Shown here piece by piece: positions 55,086 through 64,000 of a DNA stretch of 64,000 bases. The stretch's first letter is position 1, and every line of letters begins with the position of its first letter. The position numbers and the translations under genes were made by a program. The notes under the pieces are model-generated. The model did no database searches, was not told the origin of the DNA, and saw only the letters and a list, made by a program, of their open reading frames with translations. This DNA is from Ischnura elegans (lineage: Eukaryota > Arthropoda > Insecta > Odonata > Coenagrionidae), in assembly GCF_921293095.1 (NCBI RefSeq), contig NC_060252.1:79194866-79258865 (forward strand), written 5' to 3'.

Positions 55086-55779
55086 AACGATTGTCTTCAT
55101 GTGGCCATAACATTTATTTCCGATAAATTTCATTCCCAAAAGTGTAATTTGGCATTAATACCTTTAGTTGATTTATATTTAATTTAATTTATTCCGATAG
55201 TTTTTTCCTCGCCATTCAGCAAGCCACTTTTCCAGGTTGGTTTATTCTCTTACAGGCGCCTAGCAAGCTATGGCGGAAGTCTATCCAAATCATATCTGCC
55301 CCAGAGTCGGTCCACTTTAACGCATTTATTTATAGTTTGAAGCTTTAAATCTATTTGGAAGAAATTTTATAGCTGAAAAATTCTAATATCTGTTATTATG
55401 TTGCGTAACTGCCTTGAAACCTTAACCATAACTTTGTCTTTCTTGCTGATTTCTGTTTTGAAATCCATTTTCTCCAATAACTCGTATGTACTTCTATTTC
55501 CTTTTCCACGAAATGTTTTACGCTCCACTTGCTCAGTGCATTAAGCGAATTTCAGTGTTTCCCCTGACATCAGAAAGTTATCTTATAATTGGTAACGTGG
55601 AAGTGTGTGCCATTTTAAGAACCGGAATGATTATTCCCCAATGTAATCTTATGTTTCTCGCTTTGCTTAAGTGCTCGGTCTGCTTTGCTAATGGTGCTCT
55701 CATTGCGATTTCTAATGCTTAATACGCCAATTTCCACTTGATGTATCCCTTTTCACAAACCTTTTCAGTGATGTGGATC

Positions 55780-56010
55780 CATATTCCTTGCATACTGCGT
55801 ATTTTATTAAATTACACCTATTTATCGTTTGACGGCATAGTCTACTCGACTTTGCAAGCCACCTTCAGTTCACCCATTAACCATAATAATATCAATACCG
55901 AATACATCGTAAAATCATTTGGAAATCTCGTCATCAGCCAATTTTATACCCTTGGGAAAATTCATGAAATTATCTCCAGTATAATCTCTATCTCCAAAAA
56001 TACCGAATGA
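55780..56010 (+). pseudogene. Possible Penelope-type reverse transcriptase remnant
   Basis: One frame reads ILLNYTYLSFDGIVY, then TFSSPI. The pattern L...TYF.F.G..Y.Q..GT.MGSP of RT motif 4 is partly matched (TYLSFDGIVY, FSSPI), and the Gln-Gly part is lost. No other RT motif is convincing. Confidence 0.3.
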
Positions 56011-56019
56011 CGATAAATA

Positions 56020-57720
56020 TAATATAAATTTCGCAAAAAGTTGATTTTTCCTGCAACTTAAGTAAACATTGAGCGGCACTGGTTCATATGATTTACTTTA
56101 TTGGAAAAAATCATACACCCTTATGCATACTCAAATAATTAGCTCTGAAAAGGTTCCAAAGGTGTTGCAGATAGAATCATTGCGTACCAAGGGCACGTGC
56201 TTATTTCATTGAGACAAAGGTTACCTCGACGCCGCTCCTATTTTCAATGCGGCTAAAACTGTTCTAAGGGCGAAATTATTGGATGATTGAAAATGACTCC
56301 TTTCACGCTTCATAGGTTATTGATTTAACTAGAGTCATAGTGATAGTTTTGGTTGCTAGGGGATATTTTTTTATTTATTGCGTACTATTCCTATTTGCCA
56401 TGAGGTTTCATGAGTTAAACTTCTATGCCTGTTTAACATTTTTGATCAACATCAAAAAGGTTACAGAATGATCCAATTGGAAGCTTTCAGATTGAAAGAC
56501 CCGCTGGCATATTTTACAATTTTTTTATACATGCGGTATAAATAAACCGGCATACCGGTTTTACACTGTTATTTTTCTCAAAATTTGGCTCTGCTACTCA
56601 GTTAATCTCTCGCTTTCGACGTCAATTTTTTCTTTAGAATTTTTAAATATTACATTTTACCGCAGCAATTGTTTTGACGCGAGAAATTTTATGAATACTT
56701 TTTGAAATTATCACTTGAGTGAGGAATTCTTAGCATTCTAATTAGCATAAAATAAAAAATCGAAAGTTTTTGTGATAAATATTGGCACGAGGGCAATATC
56801 TGGTATGTGGTTGTGTTTTTACAAAAGATGGAAAGCTCAAAGCTAGGATCTGTCTTTTAAGATGGACAAAAATATTTTAGTTGAGGTACCAAAGCCACTA
56901 GAGCCTTTCACTTGTGCGAGACCTATGAGGTATCCGAGCTGAAGTATTCATTCACCTCGAAACAAAATATATTATAATCGCCAAAATTCATTTTCATTGA
57001 GATGCAGATCATTTTGTAAAGGGGTTAAAGCCGTCATATGAATGTGAGCCATTTCAATCAGCAAAATTAAAATTTAAATACTTACCGAATATTATTTTTA
57101 TCCAAGCGATCAAAATGAAGGGTGTTTCTGCTACTTATATTTCTTGGAATAGCTTTTTTATTGCCGTTTTAAAATAAGGCATAAAATTATATAAAAACAT
57201 AAAGCATATTATTTGTGTTGCAGAAAAAAAATTTTGTCCTCTGGTTAGTCTGTAATAATATTTTTAATTCTCTACAGTAAGTTGAAAAAAACTTACATAA
57301 AGAAATGATCTATTTGAAAAAAATGAGTAAGATTCGCCTTCCATTGGATAAATAAAACATTTTACCGTATAATTATTTGAAGCTTCATTTTGTTGAACTG
57401 TTTAACGCTAGTGTAAAACTTCTAATGAACCCGAGGCTCATAGTATCCTATTTGTCCTTCCACTTTGCGAGAGGGTATATTTGATTCTGGTGCTCAAATT
57501 TGAGAGATCTTACTTGCTTAAAAGCTAAGTTCATATAACATTAATGGCGCCTGTTTTGATTTCTTTTATGCCTTGATTTTGATTATTTACCACCGCCAAA
57601 AAAATAATTGACAGCTGAAGTTTGTTGCTTTCTGGAAGACGTAATGATTAACTGCCTATACATTCTGCCCCACCTGTCGTCTCAACAGGCATTTGAGTGA
57701 TTTTGACTTCTGAATTCCGC
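56020..57720. other. AT-rich interval, nothing assigned
   Basis: Short frames only; no repeat ends or motifs recognised. Confidence 0.35.
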
Positions 57721-57729
57721 ATAGAATTT

Positions 57730-57895
57730 GCGAAAGTTCTTTATTATTCGGGGGAAAACGAATTCCTATACTTATCTGTTTGGTTTAAATAGATTTTATT
57801 CTATCGTTTTTATCGGCTCTAGAAACATGGTGATGATTTTCTACGTGTCGCTTAGGAAGAGACATTTTCTTGATTTCTCAAGCACATCCCATCAT
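57730..57895 (-). pseudogene. Relic of LINE family L1 3' end
   Basis: The plus strand TTATTCGGGGGAAAACGAAT followed by TCCTATACTTATCTGTTTGG matches TTCGGGGGAAAAACGAATTC and ATATCCGTTCGG at 31217-31255. Farther on TACGTGTCGCTTAGGAAGA matches CCGTGTCGCTCTTAAAGA. Confidence 0.65.
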
Positions 57896-58799
57896 ATAGC
57901 CGTTTTGGGTGATGGACCAATTCGCGAAATTAATAACAACTTTTCAAATCATAGTAGCCTACCGTTTTGTTGATGCCTCAAATTTGAGCATTTCAGTATT
58001 ATTATTGTAATTATTTGGTTTTCATTAGGAACCTTAACCAACATTCAGTGAATTTACCAGTTTTCACAGATCCTTTCCCATTTTGAATGATTCTTTATGC
58101 TGCAACATTATTAGTCTTATGTTGAAGAAGGGTAAGATATTTGCTCAAAGGTTGATGCAAATTTCTGAAAATAACTGTCTCCACGGCAGTATTCTGCTTT
58201 AAATGCGTTAATAGTACTAGCGAAGGTAGAAGCTGAAATTGGCCGCGATGTGAAGAAAATGCGCAGTTTTTTCTCGCTTTAATTGCATGAGTTTGTACGT
58301 CGCGAAGAACGAAAATAATCGATGCTATATTGCTGGAAGTACTAGTAGACATTCTTGAGACCAGTTACACATTTATGATTTGTTTCCACCTGCAGTTAAA
58401 TATGCAAAAGGGATCCAGGTAATCACTTTTTACAGCTAAAAGCATAAAATTACTATAAAAAATTTAATTGTCCTATCGTTTCTTTTAAGGTTAGTAGTTA
58501 TACATCCGTGGAAATGAAGTATATTTGGCGGTTATTTGAGCCAGTTCTTCATTTATTTGAAGATTCAATCGTGATGAAGTAGAATTATTCCATATTGAAA
58601 TAAATACTTGTAATTTTCCACGATTAAAAAAATGATAGGAGAGGTTTCAATGTCACCACATCTCCTTCATCCATTCCAATCATTTTAATTACATTATTTG
58701 AACAATATTACATTTGTACATTGAAGATTATGCTGTAACAATGAAACGTAGTTCGTATTTTTTTTAATCATGGAAAACTGCAATTATTTATTTCAATTT

Positions 58800-58961
58800 T
58801 CATTGTTTGTCCTGTTCAACTTGGATCATCCACCGAAATCTATTATCACCGCTGGGCGCACTTGCCATTTCCTCCTGTAGTATCCGGTTCACCTGGGAGG
58901 GGAAACAGTCACCACGTCCGGCAAAAAGACACCTGATAAAGGCGTAGTTAAGCGGGCGTCC
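58800..58961 (-). CDS. Predicted last coding exon of an unidentified gene
   Basis: The acceptor CGACTTACTGCCGGCAG precedes 53 open codons and a stop: GRPLNYAFIRCLFAGRGD, CFPSQVNRILQEEM, then SGDNRFRWMIQVEQDKQ. Thirteen bases after the stop comes AATAAATAA, a canonical poly(A) signal at a plausible distance. Composition is GC-richer than the flanks. Two cysteines and an amphipathic stretch (VNRILQEEM) are visible, but I recognise no family. The exon enters in phase 0. Confidence 0.45.
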   Translation of the reverse strand, partial: GRPLNYAFIRCLFAGRGDCFPSQVNRILQEEMASAPSGDNRFRWMIQVEQDKQ

Positions 58962-59263
58962 CTGCCGGCAGTAAGTCGCGATTGGGAATTTCGCACGGAG
59001 ATAGAAAATTCTCAAGTGAAGGAAACGGCGCTATTTATAATTTATTTCCTACCTTTTTGCGACGCCGGTCGGAAAGAGAGAGAGAGAGAACATGACATAT
59101 GCACTTGATTTGAAAAATGACGAGCCATTTATTTCAAAAGACGACGCCGCCGTTGAGTGTGAAGGCCGGAAATCGAACCGCGATTTCTACGCTCCGATGC
59201 CTTCACATCTCGTATTCCCGTTGCTGCACGTTTTCTTTGCCCTTTCACTTGGCTTTGGGTCAC

Positions 59264-59398
59264 CTGGGTGCGCGCAGAAGGACCTAACTTCCTGTAACGG
59301 ACGATCCACACTGCGCTGGCGGTGTTTCGCGTGGAAGTTCGCCCAGAGCACCTCAAATTCTCCCTCGGTCTTTCACCTACAATTAGCGAGCAAGGAGA
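59264..59398 (-). CDS. Possible preceding exon of the same unidentified gene
   Basis: The acceptor GGTCTCTTCCGTGCAG and the donor CACCCAG|GTGACC enclose exactly 45 open codons (SPCSLIVGERPRENLRCSG ... RKLGPSARTQ). It leaves phase 0, fitting the exon at 58961 with a 302-nt intron. The opposite strand is also open here and contains a signal-peptide-like stretch (MPSHLVFPLLHVFFALSLGF from 59200), so the strand is uncertain. Confidence 0.25.
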
Positions 59399-59594
59399 CT
59401 GCACGGAAGAGACCTTAGGCCGTCAAGTTGAAGCTTGATTTATGTTGCGAATTTGGGCGCATTTTCACAAAATTATTTCGATAATTGATTTTTCAACAAA
59501 ATTTACAATCATCTCTATCGTCTCTGACTCAAATTTGTGGAAGTTCAATTGAACGTCGATGAAATGAAAAAACTCGTTGTATTATACCAATTTA

Positions 59595-59650
59595 TTTAAG
59601 GCATGACTAGTTTCGACGCAGCAGCGTCAACATCAGATGACCTTATGAAT
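59595..59650 (-). other. Hammerhead-like Penelope end
   Basis: The minus strand reads CATCTGATGTTGACGC, TGCTGCGTCGAAACTAG: CTGATGT, stem TTGACGC / GCGTCGA (5 bp), then GAAAC. The AT-rich stretch 59690-59760 that follows on the plus strand resembles family A interiors (CAAATATGTGGCAA.GTAAG type). Confidence 0.5.
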
Positions 59651-59944
59651 GGAAAACAACAAAGATTTTCGTTTCATTGACGTAAACTTGTATTATTATT
59701 TATTTATCCAATATACCATCGATAAACAAATCCAAATGGCAAGGTAAGTCAAAATTCTAGTTTCTTCTTTTTATTTAAATTACCACTAAATTCTTTTTAT
59801 TTTTTAATTTAATATTGTAAAAAATTGCTGTAACCTTTTATGCCTCTTTTGTATCAAAATTATTTAGAGCGCGCTGCTCATCTTCTCTTTTTTATGTTTA
59901 TTATTATTATTATTATTTTTTCTCCTTTTTCTTGACCTTATTTT

Positions 59945-60362
59945 AATATATAAAATGATGTTTCCTGGAGTTTAGGTCAATAAATTAAAAGTTAGCAGCC
60001 AACGTTTCGTTTTATTTTAAAAACATCTTCAGGGCTATGTTAGAAAAAAAAATGTGAAACAATATAAAATGCAGAGAATAAAGCAATATACAATATATAT
60101 ACATAAAAAAGGAGCAATCGGTTTTTTTTTAATAAACAACATAATTTATAGAAATATATATATAAACATATATATATGAACAGAATGGATTATACAAAAA
60201 TTTTGACATACCTCTAAACTTTGAATACATTTATTGATATTTGGTTTCTACGGTATTGCCACAACCTAGGTTACCATTAATTTTGATTACAGGAATTTTG
60301 ATTTTGATTTATGACTTTTAATTTAATGACCTAAACTCCAGGAAACATCATTTTATATTTTT
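59945..60362. mobile_element. Palindrome-ended Penelope-type terminus, family A copy 2
   Basis: The left arm AAATGATGTTTCCTGGAGTT, TAGGTCA mirrors the right arm TGACCTAAACTCCAGGAAAC, ATCATTTT. Next to the left arm, the minus strand gives AGCCCTGAAGATGTTT and AAAACGAAACGTTGGCTGC. The interior matches 15058-15457 read in the opposite sense. Non-coding, with (TA)-rich stretches. Confidence 0.75.
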
Positions 60363-60675
60363 TATGTTTACCACCTCGAAAACAGCGCCTTTAAGACCTA
60401 TGCAGCGGAGAATTTCACGAATAACATCGTAGGACGATCTTATATGTATATATACTCTGGATATGGGCAACCCGCGCTTTTTGGTTCGGCAGGTGGCAAT
60501 TAAACCAGATTCATTTCTCAGTATTTGCAGTAAATTATTTCCATTCGCGAGGGATAGCATTGAAAAGCTATGAATTTGGTGAACTATATCATCGTGAATG
60601 AAGATATTGATAAGCAGTCCCATTTTTATAATAAGATTTAATGCTCTCCCGGTAAAATTATGTGGGATGTATCTT

Positions 60676-60945
60676 TCTCGGGATTCCCATCGAGTTTAAA
60701 ACTATTTATTCCGACGTTTCGAGCTCCGACTCGAAGCTCATCCTCAATGGTGCTAAATGTCGTTATATTTATTTGGATTCTATGTTAATTGACACACCAA
60801 ATTATTGTAACAAGATAATATATCAATAAAAATAACAAATAAAGTGAAATTCAGCATCCCTGAGGATGAGCTTCGAGTCTGAGCTCGAAACGTCGGAATA
60901 AATCCATTTTTCAATCCGTTTGAAATCCCGAGAATGATTATAGTT
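60676..60945. mobile_element. Palindrome-ended Penelope-type element, family B
   Basis: Left: CTCGGGATTCC, TTATTCCGACGTTTCGAGCT, CGAAGCTCATCCTCA. Right is the inverse: CCCTGAGGATGAGCTTCGAG, TCTGAGCTCGAAACGTCGGA, then AATCCCGAGAATG. Core: CTGAGGA, stem GAGCT/AGCTC, GAAACG. About 100 bp of AT-rich sequence separates the arms. Confidence 0.85.
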
Positions 60946-61811
60946 TATTTTCCCTTGAAATTCAGATCGCTATGCAGTCTATGTCACCTGTGGCGACTTT
61001 TTTAAACCCATTTAAATTCGCGATGGGTAACAACAAATCAAATTGCTGATTGGTAACTCCTCCGTTGTAATATTCTAAATTAGAAGATCTATGCTTTATA
61101 TGCTACTCTTTACTGATATAGAAAAAATCACTAGCTCATTCTTAATTGGTAGGTATTCCATTGTAACGTTTATTCGCTAGTTAATTGTTACTTATACCAC
61201 TGCTTTTTAAAAGCAGTTGCATAGGTGACTGTTAACTAAAGAAGAAACCTAGTTACAGAGAATTGATCTCGTGCTCAAGGCGTAACCACTTGACAACACG
61301 TTTTATTATCAAATGGATAAGGATTGCTGAATTAAAAGGGACTTAAATATAAAACTTAAGGTAATAAAGCCAACTTGGCAGGCTCATTTATATCGCGGGG
61401 AACTGCCAAAGGTCGCAAAACCACGAAAAAATGGCTTAGCAAATCTAGAGAGTTGAAGGAAAAAGTCAAGGGCAGCTTGCAACGTGAGTTTATCCAGCAA
61501 AAAAATGGGAACGGCTGAGACCAGTAGTGTCTTGAATTTATACAGCCCGTCTACCCCAATGGCCAAAAGATAAGACATCCGCGGCACGGATAGGATATGA
61601 GTCCTATGTGGCCTTGTCTATGCATTGCATGGGACTCTCCCGGGAATGTTAGGGTAAATCCAGTTGAACATTGGGATTGCCGCAGTATTTACATCGTCGT
61701 TTTGGGGGATGCATTGCCCCAGGGCGATGTCTTTTTGGTTTATTTTAAGTAAGAGGAACAATATTAGCATTTCCTCACATGAAAAGCTTAGAAATATTTT
61801 TTTCATATAGT

Positions 61812-62036
61812 ATCATGCACTTCCTCAGGGCATCATACACTTCCTCTCCCTTTGCGTCACTCCCGGTGGCGAAATATGCGGCCACTCATCGGCGTCAATT
61901 CAATGATTGTTACAATGTATCAGTTTTGGCCTCCCTTCCCCCCATAGACCACCCACTCAAACTTAATTCCATCGAATTAACATACATATGGTTATTTAAA
62001 GCATTTCTTCCTCCCGGCTTAAATATCAACCGATAA
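61812..62036 (+). pseudogene. Penelope-like ORF, extreme C-terminus
   Basis: 75 codons from an internal Met: THRRQFNDCYNVSVLASLPP, SIELTYIWLFKAFLPPGLN and stop. It aligns with the C-terminus of the element at 43702-44540 (FDKCFSLTIIEILPEN, AHIWVEKAFETPGLNIAH): the F..C, LP and (Y/H)IW..KAF..PGLNI positions match. It is followed by a C/T-rich 3' UTR and a hairpin CTGAGGAAGGTGG/CCACCGAAG at 62148-62182. Confidence 0.75.
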
Positions 62037-62147
62037 TCCCTTAATTGCCTCAGCACACTCTTATCCCCCCTTTGGACCCTACCTCCCCACTATTTCCCCT
62101 TTCCTCAGCTATCTTTCATCCTTTACCTACAGTCTCCTACCTAACTC

Positions 62148-62190
62148 TGAGGAAGGTGGTGATGCACCACCGAAGATTCAGTTCTGTGAG
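62148..62190 (+). other. 3' hairpin of the Penelope fragment
   Basis: CTCTGAGGAAGGTGGTGATG and CACCACCGAAGATTCAG: CTGAGGA, stem GGTGGT/ACCACC, then GAAGA instead of GAAAC. GTGAGTG follows, as at the ends near 43345 and 44795. Confidence 0.6.
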
Positions 62191-62469
62191 TGTTTTTGAA
62201 AATCTTTTTGTATACTGTGATTTTGCCCAACCTGCGGTTTTTTTATGTTTTTTACATATAGTAGGTATACGTAACTTCGATACTTATTTTTTTTTCTACA
62301 CCTCGGAAATTGAACCTAAATTTCCGAGTCTACCTCTCGGCCAAAAATAAAAGAATGGGTAAATTTAATTTTACAAAGGCCTTTGTAATGCGAAGATGTC
62401 GTTCTCTCTATGACAAAATGCAATAAAATGCTTAGCCAATCAAATATTTTACCCGTGACGAGATAAAGA

Positions 62470-62535
62470 AGACGACCGTTTCGCCGTTATCATAGTTTCT
62501 CGCGTGATCATCTTCACTCTTTCGACCGTAAAAGC
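62470..62535 (-). other. Hammerhead-like motif, degenerate
   Basis: The minus strand has GTGAAGATGATCACGCGAGA, AACTATGATAACGGCGAAAC and GGTCG. It keeps the GAAGATG...CGAAACGGTCG order, but the stem is poor. Confidence 0.35.
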
Positions 62536-62709
62536 TAAAGGTTTACATTAAAACAATGTTTAATTATTCATTGTTGTAGTCAAATAAACAATGAGTAAAA
62601 CGGAGTATGGCAGGACTCTTTGGAGCTTCGGCAGGATTTTATACAAATTCTTAAAGTTCAGCGTTCTACCTTTTTTGCGCCGATTGTAGAGAGACAATGG
62701 ATGTGGATG

Positions 62710-63141
62710 TTAACCCGGTAACGCCTGAATTAAATATTTCATCCGAACTTTTTCGTAATATTCAACTTTAAAATCTGATTTCTAAGATGCAAATTTAATA
62801 CACTTTGCACAAAATAGTCTTGAAAATACAGCCAGGTACAATGTGGTACCGCTAGGCCCTTAAGGGGTCAAATTAGAAATCAAATAAGCGTTAGTAATTT
62901 CACATTTCAATGCCAGAAGCGTTGAATTTTTTTTTATTTTGCACAAGAAGTTATCAAAATTGCTCAAAAATGTCAAATCTTGCTTAAAAGGCAAACTTTT
63001 CTGGAAAACGTAATTATAAATATGCTTATTAGTTTAAAACGCTCAAAATCCCAAACAAATCAGAATGAATAACACAAAAGGCTCGTTTAGATTGCACTAC
63101 CAGCTGGTATCATATGGTACCGCTAGGCGTTAACGGGTTAG
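62710..63141. mobile_element. TTAA-type MITE, possibly two nested ends
   Basis: The left end TTAACCCGGTAACGCCT is the inverse of the right end AGGCGTTAACGGGTTAG. An extra right-type end, TACCGCTAGGCCCTTAAGGGG, lies inside at 62848-62869. TTAA flanks the left; TTAG, one base off, the right. It is the same class of ends as in 123-2738. Non-coding. Confidence 0.65.
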
Positions 63142-64000
63142 TAAGGGGATTTTGAAGACTATGCTGGAGGATAGGATATTTGGTATAAGAAGCTGGGAAA
63201 GGAAGAAAATGATGTCATCAGAAAGAATCTATAAAAATAGAAATATTATCAAATTCCAGTAGAAACCTGGTTTGATTATCAAAGTGTTTCAAGCAGTTCT
63301 ACCTCGAACATTGCATTATCCTCAAAAAAATTACTGAGAATGGTGTTTGGAAGTTCAGACCCGAAAATCTTAATCATTATTTTCAATTTTTGCTGATAAT
63401 TACGTATTCTGGAGAGAAATATACTGAACTGGGACAACGTCCCAAAAATTGGACGCGTTTTTTTTTTTTGCACCAAATATTGATATTTTTCGTAAGACTT
63501 AGTTTTATCATCCTTACGTGATTATATCTTCAAATCAAACCTTTAAAACCTATTTGTGCTATTAAAATTATTTTGACCCTTAATAGATTAAAGAATATTT
63601 CCAAACGGAAGCATTTTTAAGCGTTCCGAGCAGTAAAACTGAAAATAAAATCGCAATGAAAATTCCTTTTTCTGATTCACGGCAGTTCAAATGGGATATA
63701 TTCCTTACGCTCCCGTTCATTCCACCCATAAACCCGAGGCTTGGAAAATTCCTCAACTTTTCTCTTATTCAGCAATGTATTGCGTAAGTCTTAAGAGCAT
63801 ATGGGCTTGGATAATCTCTGCTGGTGTCATCTGTGTGGCGGATTTACATCTGCGAGGATCGTAAGTGAATGAAATGTACTTTATTTAGAAAACGTTGGAA
63901 ATTTTGCACTTCGGCCTGCTCTCAAATAATGAAGACGCGCTGATTCCAGAAAGAATTTTAGCCGAAATAAATAATAAATGGATGACATTAAGGGAAGACA
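63142..64000. other. AT-rich sequence, nothing assigned
   Basis: No motif or boundary recognised up to the window edge. Confidence 0.35.

Overview
This is nuclear DNA of an animal, very probably an arthropod and possibly an insect. It is AT-rich, has almost no long open frames, holds spliced genes with long introns, and is packed with decayed transposons. The transposon mix (piggyBac, mariner, hAT, RTE-like and Jockey/CR1-like LINEs, Penelope-like elements, tRNA-derived SINEs) and a secreted TIL-domain protease inhibitor fit arthropods. I cannot name the species.

Three host-gene signals can be supported, all on the minus strand. (1) A two-exon gene for a secreted TIL-domain (cysteine-rich, trypsin-inhibitor-like) protein has a signal-peptide exon at 52896-52833 with a TATA box just upstream. 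A 4.4 kb intron full of transposon relics follows, then the TIL exon at 48386-48094. (2) A chain of GC-rich, phase-compatible predicted exons (about 37.7 kb, 30.0 kb, 23.7 kb, 19.7 kb, perhaps 18.2 kb) looks like the 5' part of a long gene of unknown function. (3) A predicted terminal exon at 58961-58800 ends just before an AATAAA signal; a possible preceding exon lies at 59398-59264.

Layout. 0-4 kb: piggyBac relic with TTAA-type terminal repeats, a nested hAT-like MITE, then a fossil of a repeat-associated protein family split by another MITE. 4-12 kb: mostly unassigned, with one SINE and a GC-rich block (7.8-8.8 kb). 12.5-13.7 kb: two nested terminal-inverted-repeat elements. 15-25 kb: Penelope-type palindromic ends, an old tandem duplication, a minisatellite, a hAT element with a perfect 8-bp target duplication, further MITE copies, and predicted exons. 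25-32 kb: LINE fragments, a full-length dead mariner and SINEs. 33-45 kb: hammerhead-like tandem repeats, palindromic Penelope ends, tRNA-like SINE heads, two Penelope GIY-YIG fragments and AT microsatellites. 45-53 kb: TIL gene, with RTE relics and hAT-like MITEs in its intron. 53-64 kb: inverted repeats, more Penelope-type ends, a Penelope C-terminal fragment and TTAA-type MITE ends.

The most striking theme is a recurring motif: CTGANGA, a hairpin, then GAAACG. It appears at more than a dozen sites, usually inside palindromes and, where coding relics remain, next to Penelope endonuclease ORFs. It matches the conserved half of a hammerhead ribozyme core.
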